Shown here: positions 8,113 to 17,296 of the stretch, in pieces | Position numbering within the stretch: position 1 is the first letter of the stretch | Layout of the letters: the number at the start of each line of letters is the position of its first letter | DNA from: Solwaraspora sp. WMMA2065 | GTDB lineage: Bacteria; Actinomycetota; Actinomycetes; Mycobacteriales; Micromonosporaceae | NCBI RefSeq assembly: GCF_030345075.1 | Contig: NZ_CP128361.1 | Span: 4,712,001-4,776,000, forward strand | DNA: 64,000 nt | Reading direction: 5' to 3' | The notes under the pieces: model-generated | Told to the model about the DNA's origin: nothing | The model's database searches: none | The model's input: only the letters and a program-made list of their open reading frames with translations | Program-made: the position numbers and the translations under genes

Positions 8113-9396
8113 GTGCTCGCCGTACTCGGGTTCGTCACAACGCTGACCCTGATCACCGGCCTGATCCACGGTTACCTGTGGTGGCGGCTGGTCCGGGACA
8201 CCACCCGGCCGGGGCGGTGGCGACGGGCCGGCACGCTGCTGGCCGTCGGGTTGGCGGTCCTGGTGCCGGTGACGATGGTGAGCACCCGGTCCGCCGGGAT
8301 GTCCTGGCTGGCCTGGCCCGGCTACGTCTGGCTGGCGGTGATGTTCTACCTGCTGGTCGTCCTGCTGGTGCTGGAGCCGCCGATGCTGGTGGCCCGGCTG
8401 GTCGGCCGGGCCCGCAGCCGCCAACTGAGCAGGGTGGGCACGGTGCCGGTGACCGTACCGGCCGAGACGTCCGCCCCGCCGCCGGCCGAGCTGCCCGGCG
8501 GCCGGCCGGCCGACGACTCGGTGCCCGACCCCGGCCGACGGCTGTTGCTCGCCCGCAGTGCCGCAATCTTCGCCGGGCTGACCGCGACCGGCGTCACCGG
8601 CTACGGCATCCGGACCGCTCTCGGCCCGCCCCGGCTGGACCGGGTGCAGGTGCCGATCGCCCGGCTGCCCCGGGCCATGGACGGCCTGCGCATCGCCACC
8701 GTCTCGGACATCCACATCGGCCCGCTGACCGGGCCGGCGCACACCGCCCGGATCGTCGAGCTGATCAACAGCCTGGACGCCGACCTGGTCGCGGTCGTCG
8801 GCGACCTGGTTGACGGCACCGTCTCCGAGCTCGGCGGCACCGCCGCCCCGCTGGCCGACCTGCGCGCCCGCTACGGCAGCTTCTTCGTCACCGGCAACCA
8901 CGAGTACTACTCCGGCGTCGAGGAATGGGTCGCCGAGGTGGACCGGCTCGGCCTGCGGGTGCTGGTCAACGAACGCCGGGAGATCGTCACCCCGGGCGGG
9001 GTGCTCGACCTGGCCGGGGTGAACGATCCGACCGCGGAGACCGCGCGGCCGGCCGGGCCGACCGCCGCCGGGTCCGGGCCACTGGCCGGCCCGGACTACG
9101 ACCGGGCGCTCGGCGACCGGGACCCGGACCGCCCGGTGGTGCTGCTCGCCCACCAGCCGGTGCAGGCCCACGAAGCCGCCCGCTACGGCGTCGACCTGCA
9201 ACTGTCCGGGCACACCCACGGCGGTCAGATCGCCCCGTTCAACCTGGCGGTACGGCTGGTGCAACCGGTCGTCTCCGGCCTCGCCACGGTCGACGGCACC
9301 CAGGTCTACGTCACCAACGGCGCCGGGTTCTGGGGTCCGCCGGTGCGGGTCGGCGCGCCGCCACAGGTCTCCCTGGTCGAGCTGCGCAGCGAGTAG
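8113..9396 (+). CDS. Membrane-anchored metallophosphoesterase
   Basis: The 427-residue protein has about four N-terminal membrane helices (residues 1-110), a Pro-rich linker, and a second hydrophobic stretch preceded by RRLLLARS, before a calcineurin-type phosphoesterase domain (about 185-425). The metal-binding motifs are all present: VSDIHIG, VGDLVDG, TGNHEYY, AHQPVQAHEAA and SGHTHGGQ. Such proteins hydrolyse phosphodiesters or pyrophosphates at the outer membrane face, but the substrate is unknown. The GTG at 8113 follows the moaD stop by 14 bp, so it may be read through from the moaA-moaD operon without being part of its pathway. Confidence 0.93.
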   Translation: MLAVLGFVTTLTLITGLIHGYLWWRLVRDTTRPGRWRRAGTLLAVGLAVLVPVTMVSTRSAGMSWLAWPGYVWLAVMFYLLVVLLVLEPPMLVARLVGRARSRQLSRVGTVPVTVPAETSAPPPAELPGGRPADDSVPDPGRRLLLARSAAIFAGLTATGVTGYGIRTALGPPRLDRVQVPIARLPRAMDGLRIATVSDIHIGPLTGPAHTARIVELINSLDADLVAVVGDLVDGTVSELGGTAAPLADLRARYGSFFVTGNHEYYSGVEEWVAEVDRLGLRVLVNERREIVTPGGVLDLAGVNDPTAETARPAGPTAAGSGPLAGPDYDRALGDRDPDRPVVLLAHQPVQAHEAARYGVDLQLSGHTHGGQIAPFNLAVRLVQPVVSGLATVDGTQVYVTNGAGFWGPPVRVGAPPQVSLVELRSE

Positions 9397-9495
9397 GAGC
9401 GCAACGGGTCAGCCGGCGGCGAGTGAGAGTCACGTCTCGCGGGTTTCCGCGCGTGGCGACACGCCGGGCGGCCCGGTCACATGACAGGATGCGGC

Positions 9496-12400
9496 GTGCC
9501 CCCGTACCGCGCCGTGCCCTCTCCCGGCTCCGCCACGGGACCCGGGCCCTTCATCGCCGACCTGCACATCCACTCCCGGTACTCGCGTGCCTGCAGCCGG
9601 GACCTGAACATGTCGAACCTGGCCTGGTGGGCCCGGCGCAAGGGCGTCAGCCTGCTCGGCACCGGTGACTTCACCCACCCGGCGTGGTTCGAGCATCTAC
9701 GGGAGTCGCTGCGCCCGGCCGAGCCGGGCCTGTACCGGCTCAGCCCGGAGGCCGAGCGGGACGTCGCCCGCCGGCTGCCGTCCCGGCTGGCCAGCGAGGC
9801 CGAGACCAACCCGGTGCGGTACATGCTCAGCGTCGAGATCTCGACGATCTACAAGCGCGGGGACCGGACCCGCAAGGTGCACCACCTCATCTACCTTCCG
9901 GACCTGGACGCGGTGGCCCGGTTCAACACGGCGCTGGGCCGGATCGGCAACCTCGGCTCCGACGGCCGGCCGATCCTCGGGCTGGACTCCCGCGACCTGC
10001 TGGAGATCACCCTGGAGGCGAGCGCGGACGGCTACCTGGTGCCGGCGCACATCTGGACGCCGTGGTTCTCCGCGCTCGGCTCCAAGTCCGGCTTCGACGC
10101 GATCGCCGACTGCTACGCCGACCTGGCCGGGCACATCTTCGCCGTCGAGACCGGGCTGTCGTCGGATCCGGCGATGAACTGGCGGGTGTCCAGCCTCGAC
10201 GGCTACCAACTGGTGTCGAACTCCGACGCGCATTCGCCGCCGGCGCTGGCCCGGGAGGCCACCGTGCTGGACAGCGCGCTCGACTACTACGCGGTACGTG
10301 AGGCGCTGCGCACCGGCGACGGGCTGGTCGGCACCATCGAGTTCTTCCCCGAGGAGGGCAAGTACCACGCCGACGGGCACCGCAACTGCGGCGTCAACTG
10401 GGCCCCGGAGCAGACCCGACAGGCCGCCGGTCGCTGCCCGCAGTGCGGCAAGCCGCTCACCGTCGGGGTGCTCAGCCGGGTCGAGGATCTCGCCGACCGG
10501 CCGCACGGGCACCGGCCGGCCAACGCCAAGCAGGTCACCCACCTGGTGGCGCTGCCGGAGATCGTCGGTGAGATCAACCGGGTCGGTGCCCGGTCGAAGA
10601 CCGTCGAGGGCCAGGTGGTCAACCTGGTCGCCGCGCTCGGCCCCGAACTGGACATCCTGACCAAGGTGCCGGTGGACGACATCCGGCGGGTCGGCGGCGA
10701 ACTGCTCGGTGAGGCGATCACCCGGCTGCGTCGCGGCGAGGTCCGCCGGGTGCCCGGCTACGACGGCGAGTACGGGGTGATCACCCTCTTCGCGCCCGGG
10801 GAACTGGCCGCCGGCGGTGGTGCCGGTCAGCCGGAGGCGCTGTTCGACGTACCCGTGCCGGCGCAGCGCCCGGCCGACGGGCCGATGGCCGCCGACGAAC
10901 CGGCACCGGCCGGTGTCCGACGCGGCGGACAGTCCAGGGCCGGGACCGGACAGTCCAGGGCCGGGACCGGACAGTCCAGGGCCGGGGCCGGCCGGTCCGG
11001 TTCCGGTGGGCGGCCGACGCGGCCGGGCCGGTCCGGGCGGTCCGGGCAGGAGCCGGCGGCACCGCCGATCCCGCCGCCACCGACGCCGTCGCCGCACGAG
11101 CCGTTCGAGCCGATGCTGGCCGGCATGGAGGAGGTCGGCACCGGACTGCTGGACCGACTCGACGCGATGCAGCGGGTCGCCGCGTCCGCGCCGGGCGGGC
11201 CACTGCTGATCGTCGCCGGGCCGGGTACCGGCAAGACCCGGACGCTCACCCACCGGATCGCGTACCTGTGCGCCGAGCTGAACGTCTTTCCGGAGCGCTG
11301 CCTGGCGATCACCTTCACCCGCCGGGCCGCCGAGGAGCTTCGCCACCGGCTCGACGGACTGCTCGGCCCGGTGGCCGAGGACGTCACCGTGGCCACCTTC
11401 CACTCGCTGGGGTTGACGATCCTGCGGGAGAACCCGAAGGCGGCCGGGTTGCCGGCGACGTTGCGCATCGCCGACGACACCGAGCGGGAGCTGGCCCGCG
11501 CCGAGGCTGGCGAGGACGACGCCACGTACGCCAAGCTGCTGCGCGCGGCCGGCCTGGTCGACCTGGACGAGCTGGTCACCCTGCCGCTGCGGCTGCTGCG
11601 CGAGGACCAGAAGCTGGTGGCCCGCTACCGGGACCGCTGGCGGTGGATCTTCGTCGACGAGTACCAGGACGTCGATGCCGACCAGTACGAGCTGCTGCGG
11701 CTACTCAGCCCGGCGGACGGCAACCTGTGCGCGATCGGCGACCCGGACCAGGCAATCTACTCGTTCCGGGGGGCCGACGTTCGCTACTTCCTGCGCTTCT
11801 CGGAGGACTTCGTCGACGCCCGGCTGGTCCGGCTGGCCCGAAACTACCGGTCGGCGGCGCCGATCCTGGCCGCCGCCGTGCAGGCCATCACGCCCAGTTC
11901 GCTCGTCCGCGGCCGGCGGCTGGAGCCGGCCCGACTCGATCCGCAGGCACCGCTGATCGGGCTCTACCCGGCCGGCACGGCCGCCGACGAGGCGACGTTT
12001 GTGGTGCGTACGGTCGACGAACTGGTCGGCGGGATCTCGCACCGCTCGTTGGATTCCGGGCGGATCGACGGGCAGACGTCGTCGGTGTCGTTCTCCGACA
12101 TCGCCGTGCTGTACCGCACTGACGCGCAGTCCGGCCCGATCGTGGACGCACTGACCCGGGCCGGTGTCCCGGTGCAGAAGCGGTCGCACAACCGGCTGCG
12201 GGACCGGCCGGGGGTGACGGCGATCGCCCGCGAGCTACGGCACGCCGGTGGCGGGCTGGACGGTTCGCTGGCCGCCCGGGTCCGGCTCGCCGGGCAGGTG
12301 CTGGCCGACCGGCTCACCACGCCGACGCTGGACCTGCCAGCCGGGCCGCAGCTGTCGCCGCCGGACATCTGGTCTGCCGTGGAGTTGCTCACCCCGCTGG

Positions 12401-12819
12401 CCCGCCGCTGCGGCGACGACCTGCCGATGCTGCTGTCCCAGCTGGAGACCGGCGCCGAGGTGGACGCGCTGGACCCACGGGCCGAGGCGGTGACCCTGCT
12501 CACCCTGCACGCGGCGAAGGGCCTGGAGTTTCCGGTGGTCTTCCTGGTCGGCTGTGAGGACGGCCTGCTACCGCTGCGCTTCCCCGGTGCTACGCCGACC
12601 GACGACGACGTCGCCGAGGAGCGGCGGCTGTTCTTCGTCGGCCTGACCCGGGCCCAGGACCGGCTCTACCTCTCGCACGCCCGCCGCCGGGTCCGGCATG
12701 GCAGCGAGCGGGAGACCCGGCCGACGCCGTTCCTGGACGCGATCGACGCGGGGCTGTTCGACCGGCTCGGCGACGAAGGGCCGCGCCGTCCCAAGGACCG
12801 CCAGCTGCGCCTGCTGTAG
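9496..12819 (+). CDS. PHP/EndoQ-like nuclease domain fused to UvrD/Rep helicase
   Basis: About 1,107 residues with two units. Residues about 15-420 are a PHP-fold endonuclease Q-like domain: FIADLHIHSRYSRAC, LLGTGDFTHPAWF, SVEISTIYKRGDRTRKVHH, PAHIWTPWF, VSNSDAHSP, and a zinc-type CG...CPQCGK. Residues about 550-1105 are an SF1A helicase: AGPGTGKTRTLTHRIAYL (Walker A), FVDEYQDVD (Walker B), GDPDQAIYSFRGAD, ARNYRSA, TLHAAKGLEFPVVF, FFVGLTRAQDRLY. Known EndoQ enzymes nick DNA 5' of deaminated or abasic bases, so nick-plus-unwind repair is a reasonable inference. The linker holds three 21-bp repeats. GTG 9496 is chosen because CAGGAT ends 5 nt before it; ATG 9481 is the alternative. Confidence 0.93.
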   Translation: MPPYRAVPSPGSATGPGPFIADLHIHSRYSRACSRDLNMSNLAWWARRKGVSLLGTGDFTHPAWFEHLRESLRPAEPGLYRLSPEAERDVARRLPSRLASEAETNPVRYMLSVEISTIYKRGDRTRKVHHLIYLPDLDAVARFNTALGRIGNLGSDGRPILGLDSRDLLEITLEASADGYLVPAHIWTPWFSALGSKSGFDAIADCYADLAGHIFAVETGLSSDPAMNWRVSSLDGYQLVSNSDAHSPPALAREATVLDSALDYYAVREALRTGDGLVGTIEFFPEEGKYHADGHRNCGVNWAPEQTRQAAGRCPQCGKPLTVGVLSRVEDLADRPHGHRPANAKQVTHLVALPEIVGEINRVGARSKTVEGQVVNLVAALGPELDILTKVPVDDIRRVGGELLGEAITRLRRGEVRRVPGYDGEYGVITLFAPGELAAGGGAGQPEALFDVPVPAQRPADGPMAADEPAPAGVRRGGQSRAGTGQSRAGTGQSRAGAGRSGSGGRPTRPGRSGRSGQEPAAPPIPPPPTPSPHEPFEPMLAGMEEVGTGLLDRLDAMQRVAASAPGGPLLIVAGPGTGKTRTLTHRIAYLCAELNVFPERCLAITFTRRAAEELRHRLDGLLGPVAEDVTVATFHSLGLTILRENPKAAGLPATLRIADDTERELARAEAGEDDATYAKLLRAAGLVDLDELVTLPLRLLREDQKLVARYRDRWRWIFVDEYQDVDADQYELLRLLSPADGNLCAIGDPDQAIYSFRGADVRYFLRFSEDFVDARLVRLARNYRSAAPILAAAVQAITPSSLVRGRRLEPARLDPQAPLIGLYPAGTAADEATFVVRTVDELVGGISHRSLDSGRIDGQTSSVSFSDIAVLYRTDAQSGPIVDALTRAGVPVQKRSHNRLRDRPGVTAIARELRHAGGGLDGSLAARVRLAGQVLADRLTTPTLDLPAGPQLSPPDIWSAVELLTPLARRCGDDLPMLLSQLETGAEVDALDPRAEAVTLLTLHAAKGLEFPVVFLVGCEDGLLPLRFPGATPTDDDVAEERRLFFVGLTRAQDRLYLSHARRRVRHGSERETRPTPFLDAIDAGLFDRLGDEGPRRPKDRQLRLL
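10927..10989 (+). repeat. Three in-frame 21-bp tandem repeats in the PHP-UvrD linker
   Basis: Three copies of a 21-bp unit (10927-10947, 10948-10968, 10969-10989), the last with one change, each encoding GQSRAGT/A. They lie between the nuclease and helicase domains and probably vary in number between strains. Confidence 0.85.
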
Positions 12820-13015
12820 GGGCTGGTCAGACCGCCGCCGGCCCGGTCACTCGCGACCGCCGGACCTGGTGCAGCGTCGGACCATCATGCGGTTGGCCGA
12901 CGGTTGGCGCGCTTCGGGGAGGTGAGCTGCTGGGGTGCTCACGCTACGGTGACGTCTGTCATCGCCGACCCGAGCGGACAGCCGGGGCCGGAACCGCCGC
13001 GCAGGAGGACAGGAA

Positions 13016-13981
13016 ATGTCGCAATACGGACCGCCCGGCGGGCCGTACCCGGGTGAGCAGCCAGACCGGTGGCCCGAGCATCGGCAGCCGTCGGAGCCGT
13101 ACCGGGAGCCGTCCGATCCTTGGGGCGGACCGCCTGGACCCTGGGGTGACGCGCCTACCGAGGCACCAGGCCAGCAGTGGCACGGCGGCGCACAGCCGGA
13201 CTGGCCGACCGGGCAGCCTCCGCCCGCCGCTCCCGACTGGCAGGGGTACGGGCAGCACACGTCGGCCGGCGACCAGAGCTGGCATTCGCCGACCCAACCT
13301 GCCCAGCGCTGGGCCGGGGCCGACGACCAGACGTGGCAGCAGTCCGGCGGTGACCAGCCGTGGCAGCAGCCGGGCGGGGGTCAGCCGTGGCAGCAGCCGG
13401 GCGGGGGCCAGCAGCCGTACCCCGACGGCGGCCAGCAGCAGCCGGGCCCGGCACCAGCGTGGGAGCCGGCTGCAGAGCCACGCCGTTCCGGGCGTGGTGG
13501 GTTGAGCGGTGGACTGCTCGCCGTGTTGATGGGTCTGACGGTGCTGCTCTGCGGCGGCGGCGCGGCCGGCATCTACGTTCTGACCCGCGACGAGACGCCG
13601 GACACCGGGGTGGAGTTGACGGCACCGACCTCCGAGCCGGACGCCGCACCGTCCGCAGCCCCGTCGGAGCAACCCGAGCCGACGGCTGAGGCCGACCAGC
13701 CGAGCCCCACTCCGACACCGACCTCGTCGAACGACGCCCGGTTCGTCGACGTGGGGCAGTGTGTCCGCAACGATGCCGAGGCGGAGGAGGAGACGCCGGT
13801 GCTCACGATCACGGATTGTGACCCCGGCGCGTACGAGGTGCTCGCCCGCTTCGATGGCGTCACCGACGGCGAAGACGACGCGAAGACCAAGTGCGCGGAC
13901 GTCGAGGGCTATACCAACTGGTACTTCTTCAACAGCCAGCTGGACGCCCTGGATTTCGTGCTCTGTCTCAGGCAGCGGTGA
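13016..13981 (+). CDS. LppU/SCO3897-like membrane protein with Pro/Gln-rich N-terminus (paralogue 1)
   Basis: The 321-residue protein has a long Gln/Pro/Gly/Trp-rich N-terminal tail (to about residue 160) containing short repeats of the type QPWQQPGGG, one membrane helix (LLAVLMGLTVLLCGGGAAGIYVL with flanking glycines), an acidic Pro-rich linker, and an extracytoplasmic domain with three or four cysteines (VGQCVRN, TDCDPGAY, TKCADVEGY, FVLCLRQR). That cysteine pattern is what I recall for LppU/SCO3897-type proteins of unknown function. RBS AGGAGG ends 7 nt before ATG 13016, and a TACGGT -10-like element lies near 12945. It is a tandem paralogue of the next gene. Confidence 0.85.
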   Translation: MSQYGPPGGPYPGEQPDRWPEHRQPSEPYREPSDPWGGPPGPWGDAPTEAPGQQWHGGAQPDWPTGQPPPAAPDWQGYGQHTSAGDQSWHSPTQPAQRWAGADDQTWQQSGGDQPWQQPGGGQPWQQPGGGQQPYPDGGQQQPGPAPAWEPAAEPRRSGRGGLSGGLLAVLMGLTVLLCGGGAAGIYVLTRDETPDTGVELTAPTSEPDAAPSAAPSEQPEPTAEADQPSPTPTPTSSNDARFVDVGQCVRNDAEAEEETPVLTITDCDPGAYEVLARFDGVTDGEDDAKTKCADVEGYTNWYFFNSQLDALDFVLCLRQR

Positions 13982-14126
13982 ACTGACCGGTGAGGCTGCC
14001 GCCGGATGGCAGCCGTTGGTTACCGTTCCGGTAGCACAGTTGATCCGCTGGACCCCTGCCCGGCGGGTGAGATCCGTGCCAGGCGGGCAGCGCCCCGTCT
14101 GATCCAGCGACGACGCTAGGGAGATC

Positions 14127-14897
14127 ATGTCCAGCTACGGTCCGCCGGGCTACCCCGGTCCGGGACAGCCCGACGACCCCGCCGGTCAGTCCGGTTACCC
14201 GCCCCCGGGTTCCGGATACCCGCCTCCGGGCTCCGGTGCCCCTGATCCGACCACGCCCTACTCCTCGCCGTACCAGCCCGGCGGTTACCCACCGCCGACT
14301 TCCGGTGGCGGCGCCTACCCACCACCGCCGACCTCGGGTGGCGGTGGCTACCCGCCACCGCCCGGATCGGGTGGTGGCTTCCCACCGCCACCGCTACCGG
14401 GTTGGGGTCCGCCGCCGCCCGGGATGCCCGGTGCCCCACCGCCCAAGAAGTCCCGCACCGGGCTCATCATCGGGCTGGTGATCGGCGCGGTGGTGTTGTT
14501 GCTGCTGCTCTGCGGCTGCGGTGTGATCGGGTTGTTCGCGCTGACCGACAGCAGCACCTCGACCGCCGGCGAGGAACTGCCGACGGTGGACGTTTCGACC
14601 GACACACCCGACGATCAGCAGGGCGAGGACGCCGATTCGGCGCCGCTGCCCGGCGGCAGCGACGACCTGATCGTGGTGGGCGACTGTGTGGTCAACGACG
14701 GTTCGGAAGAGGACGCCGTCCTGCGCAAGGTGGCCTGTGAGCCGGGCACCTTCGAGGTGCTGTCCCGCATTCCGCTCACCACCGACACGGAGCGCTGTGA
14801 CGATCCGATCTTCGGCCACCCGGACACCGACACCACCTACACGCACGACACCGGTGAGCAGGTACTCAACTACGTGCTCTGCATGAAGGAGCTCTGA
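14127..14897 (+). CDS. LppU/SCO3897-like membrane protein with Pro-rich N-terminus (paralogue 2)
   Basis: A 256-residue protein built like its upstream neighbour: a Tyr/Pro/Gly-rich tail (repeats of GYPPPG and TSGGGGYPPPP), one membrane helix at about 113-135, an acidic linker and a C-terminal domain with the same cysteine order (VGDCVVND, ACEPGTFEVLS, ERCDDPIFG, NYVLCMKEL). The RBS AGGGAG lies 3-4 nt before ATG 14127. The shared ends VLCL/VLCM and xxVGxCVxND mark the two as a recent-to-moderate duplication. The tail is probably cytoplasmic and disordered; the folded domain is outside. Function unknown. Confidence 0.85.
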   Translation: MSSYGPPGYPGPGQPDDPAGQSGYPPPGSGYPPPGSGAPDPTTPYSSPYQPGGYPPPTSGGGAYPPPPTSGGGGYPPPPGSGGGFPPPPLPGWGPPPPGMPGAPPPKKSRTGLIIGLVIGAVVLLLLLCGCGVIGLFALTDSSTSTAGEELPTVDVSTDTPDDQQGEDADSAPLPGGSDDLIVVGDCVVNDGSEEDAVLRKVACEPGTFEVLSRIPLTTDTERCDDPIFGHPDTDTTYTHDTGEQVLNYVLCMKEL

Positions 14898-14910
14898 CCG
14901 GAGACGTTCT

Positions 14911-14966
14911 CGACCAGTGACTAGGGCTCTCTAGCGTGACAGCTAGAGAGCCCTAGTCACTGGTCG
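14911..14966. terminator. 25-bp perfect palindromic hairpin rich in CTAG
   Basis: Arms 14911-14935 and 14942-14966 are exact complements around a 6-nt loop. It begins 14 bp after the stop of the LppU-like gene and is the obvious transcription stop, although no T-run follows. The arms contain CTAG four times (14921, 14931, 14943, 14953), a tetramer that is normally scarce in high-GC DNA. Confidence 0.75.
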
Positions 14967-15047
14967 ACCGTCGGGCAGGGCCCGGCGGACGGGCCGTCCG
15001 CGGGGCCGGCAGGACGTCGGCCGACACGATCGGGACCTATACCCGGT

Positions 15048-15065
15048 TCTAGCGCAGACGCTAGA
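15048..15065. promoter_or_regulatory. 7-bp inverted repeat upstream of the AAA ATPase, candidate operator
   Basis: TCTAGCG (15048-15054) and CGCTAGA (15059-15065) are exact complements separated by CAGA. The site lies just upstream of the TACGGT -10-like element (15073-15079 region) of the leaderless ATPase gene, so a protein bound here could block transcription. It shares the CTAG core with the hairpin 80 bp upstream. Confidence 0.45.
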
Positions 15066-15086
15066 CGGCCCGATACGGTGCCAGAC

Positions 15087-16391
15087 ATGGATCCGATCCG
15101 GAATCCGTACGCCCCCGGCGCCGGCCAACGTCCACCCGAACTCGCCGGTCGCGGCCGCGAGCTCGACGTCTTCGACGTGGTCCTGGAACGCGTCGCCCGA
15201 GGCCGGCCAGAGCGCAGCCTGATGCTCACCGGCCTACGCGGGGTGGGCAAGACCGTCCTGCTCAACGCGCTCCGTTCCCAGGCCATCGCCCGGCTCTGGG
15301 GCACCGGCAAGATCGAGGCCCGGCCTGACCAGTCGCTGCGCCGCCCGGTCGCCGCCGCCCTGCACATGGCGGTACGCGAGCTCGCACCCCGGCACCGGGC
15401 ACCCGAGCGGATCGACAACTTTCTCGGCGTACTGAAGGCCTTCGCGCTACGCGCGAACCCGCCGGCCGCCGGCGGACGTGGCAACGCGCAGCCTCGGCTG
15501 CGCGACCGCTGGCAGCCGGGCATCGACGTGCCGGCGGCGACCGGGCGGGCCGACTCCGGCGACATCGAAATCGACCTGGTGGAGCTGTTCACCGACGCCG
15601 CCGCGGTGGCCACCGACGTCGGCACCGGGATCGCGCTGTTCATCGACGAGATGCAGGACGTCGACCCGACCGACGTCTCCGCGCTCTGTGCGGCCTGTCA
15701 CGAGTTGTCGCAGCTCGGCGGGCCGCTGATCGTCGTCGGAGCCGGGCTGCCGCATCTGCCGGCGGTGCTCTCCGCCGCCAAGTCCTACTCCGAACGGCTG
15801 TTCCGCTACCAGCGAATCGACCGGCTGGACCGAATCGCCGCCGACCAGGCGCTCACCGCGCCGGCCGCCCGCGAGCAGGTCGAGTACGAGGCGAAGGCCC
15901 TTGACCTGCTCTACGACAAGTCCGGCGGATACCCGTACTTCGTGCAGGCCTATGGCAAGGCGACCTGGGACCATGCCCCGCGCTCGCCGATCACCGCCGC
16001 CGACGTGCGGGTCGCCGCGCCGGAGGCGGAAGCGGAGCTCGCGGTCGGGTTCTTCGGGTCCCGGTTCGAACGGGCTACCCCGGCGGAGCGCGAGTACATG
16101 CGGGCGATGGCCGTGCTCGCCTCCGCGGACCCGGGGGACGGCCCGGCACCGGCCGTCGAAGGTGCCGACGACGAGACGGGCGATGGACCGCCGGACCCGG
16201 CGGCGACGGCGGACATCGACCCGGCGGTGTCGACCGCCGAGATCGCCCGGTCCCTCGGCCGGAAACCGGCCAGCTTGTCGCCGGCCAGGGACGCCCTGAT
16301 CAAGAAGGGGCTGATCTACTCGGGCGAGCGCGGCACGGTCGCGTTCACCGTGCCGCACTTCGGCCGCTACCTGCGCACCCAGCCCGGCTGA
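15087..16391 (+). CDS. AAA-type ATP-binding protein with C-terminal helical domain
   Basis: A 434-residue P-loop ATPase: NPYAPGAGQRPPELAGRGRELDVF at the start, Walker A LTGLRGVGKTVLLNAL near residue 50, Walker B IALFIDEMQDVD near 185, and a sensor-type VVGAGLPHLPAVLSAAKSYSERLF. The C-terminus has a winged-helix-like TAEIARSLGRKPASLSPARDALIKKGLIY. This layout resembles the archaeal-type/AAA_16 ATPases common in Micromonospora, whose role is not defined. ATG 15087 is preferred over GTG 15078 because the TACGGT -10-like element ends 7 nt before it. A CTAG-bearing inverted repeat sits just upstream. Confidence 0.85.
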   Translation: MDPIRNPYAPGAGQRPPELAGRGRELDVFDVVLERVARGRPERSLMLTGLRGVGKTVLLNALRSQAIARLWGTGKIEARPDQSLRRPVAAALHMAVRELAPRHRAPERIDNFLGVLKAFALRANPPAAGGRGNAQPRLRDRWQPGIDVPAATGRADSGDIEIDLVELFTDAAAVATDVGTGIALFIDEMQDVDPTDVSALCAACHELSQLGGPLIVVGAGLPHLPAVLSAAKSYSERLFRYQRIDRLDRIAADQALTAPAAREQVEYEAKALDLLYDKSGGYPYFVQAYGKATWDHAPRSPITAADVRVAAPEAEAELAVGFFGSRFERATPAEREYMRAMAVLASADPGDGPAPAVEGADDETGDGPPDPAATADIDPAVSTAEIARSLGRKPASLSPARDALIKKGLIYSGERGTVAFTVPHFGRYLRTQPG

Positions 16392-16482
16392 CCACGCCCG
16401 GTGCGGCCCGGCACCCCGCCGCTACCCGACAGCTCACCGGTTTGCCGGGTAACAGACCGCCCAACCGGGTATGACAAGGAGC

Positions 16483-17049
16483 ATGAGACCCGTACGCACC
16501 ACTGCCCGCGCCCTGCTCAGCGGCATCTTCATCGTTAGCGGCGCCCGTGCGGTGACCAGCCCTGCACCGTACGCCGACCGGGCCAAGACGGTCACCGACC
16601 GGGTCGCTCCGATGATCGAACGGGCCGCGCCCCGGCTGCCGACCGATACCGAGAGTCTGGTCCGGCTGCACGGTGCCACCCAGCTCGCCGGTGGCCTGCT
16701 GCTGGCGACCGGCCGGCTGACCCGGCCGGCCGCGGCGGTACTGGCGGCCTCGCTGGTGCCCACCACGGTGACCGGCCATCCGTTCTGGTCGGCGACGGAA
16801 CCGACCGAACGACAACTCCATCAGGTGCACTTTCTCAAGAATCTGGGCCTTCTGGGCGGGCTGCTGCTCGCTGCGGCCGATACTGAGGGTCGACCGGGCC
16901 TACGCTGGCGGACCAGCCGGGCCGTCCGGCAGAGCCGGCGGTCGATGCATCGGAGCCGGCAGTCGGTGCGCCGGGCGGTGCACTCGGCGCGTCGGGACGC
17001 CCGGATCGCGGTCCGGTCCGCCGTCACCGCCCGGCGACTGCCCGGGTGA
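16483..17049 (+). CDS. DoxX-like membrane protein
   Basis: A 188-residue protein with four predicted membrane segments in its first 140 residues: ALLSGIFIVSGARAV, the LHGATQLAGGLLLATG helix, AAAVLAASLVPTTVTG, and HFLKNLGLLGGLLLAAAD. The G-x-x-F-HFLKNLGLLGG pattern is typical of the DoxX/DoxD family. The last 50 residues are extremely Arg/Ser-rich (RQSRRSMHRSRQSVRRAV), a cytoplasmic basic tail not usual for DoxX. ATG 16483 has AAGGAG immediately upstream (short spacing); ATG 16471 is the alternative. The exact function is unknown. Confidence 0.85.
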   Translation: MRPVRTTARALLSGIFIVSGARAVTSPAPYADRAKTVTDRVAPMIERAAPRLPTDTESLVRLHGATQLAGGLLLATGRLTRPAAAVLAASLVPTTVTGHPFWSATEPTERQLHQVHFLKNLGLLGGLLLAAADTEGRPGLRWRTSRAVRQSRRSMHRSRQSVRRAVHSARRDARIAVRSAVTARRLPG

Positions 17050-17296
17050 CCGATAGATCCGCCGAACGACGACCCCGATCGATGGCCGGTAAAATCGGAC
17101 TTCAGCGCGTAGTTGGGCACCGAAAACCACGAAACAGATAGAACACAGCACACAGCGTTAACAAGGTGGAAATATCGCGAACTAGTGTGGGATCGGACAC
17201 GGTAGGGTAACGCGCCCGCCTCCGGACGCCGATGCGTTCTAGGCTCGGACCGGCACTGGGGCAACTCTGCACTCAACGACCGGGGGTGGGTAGATC

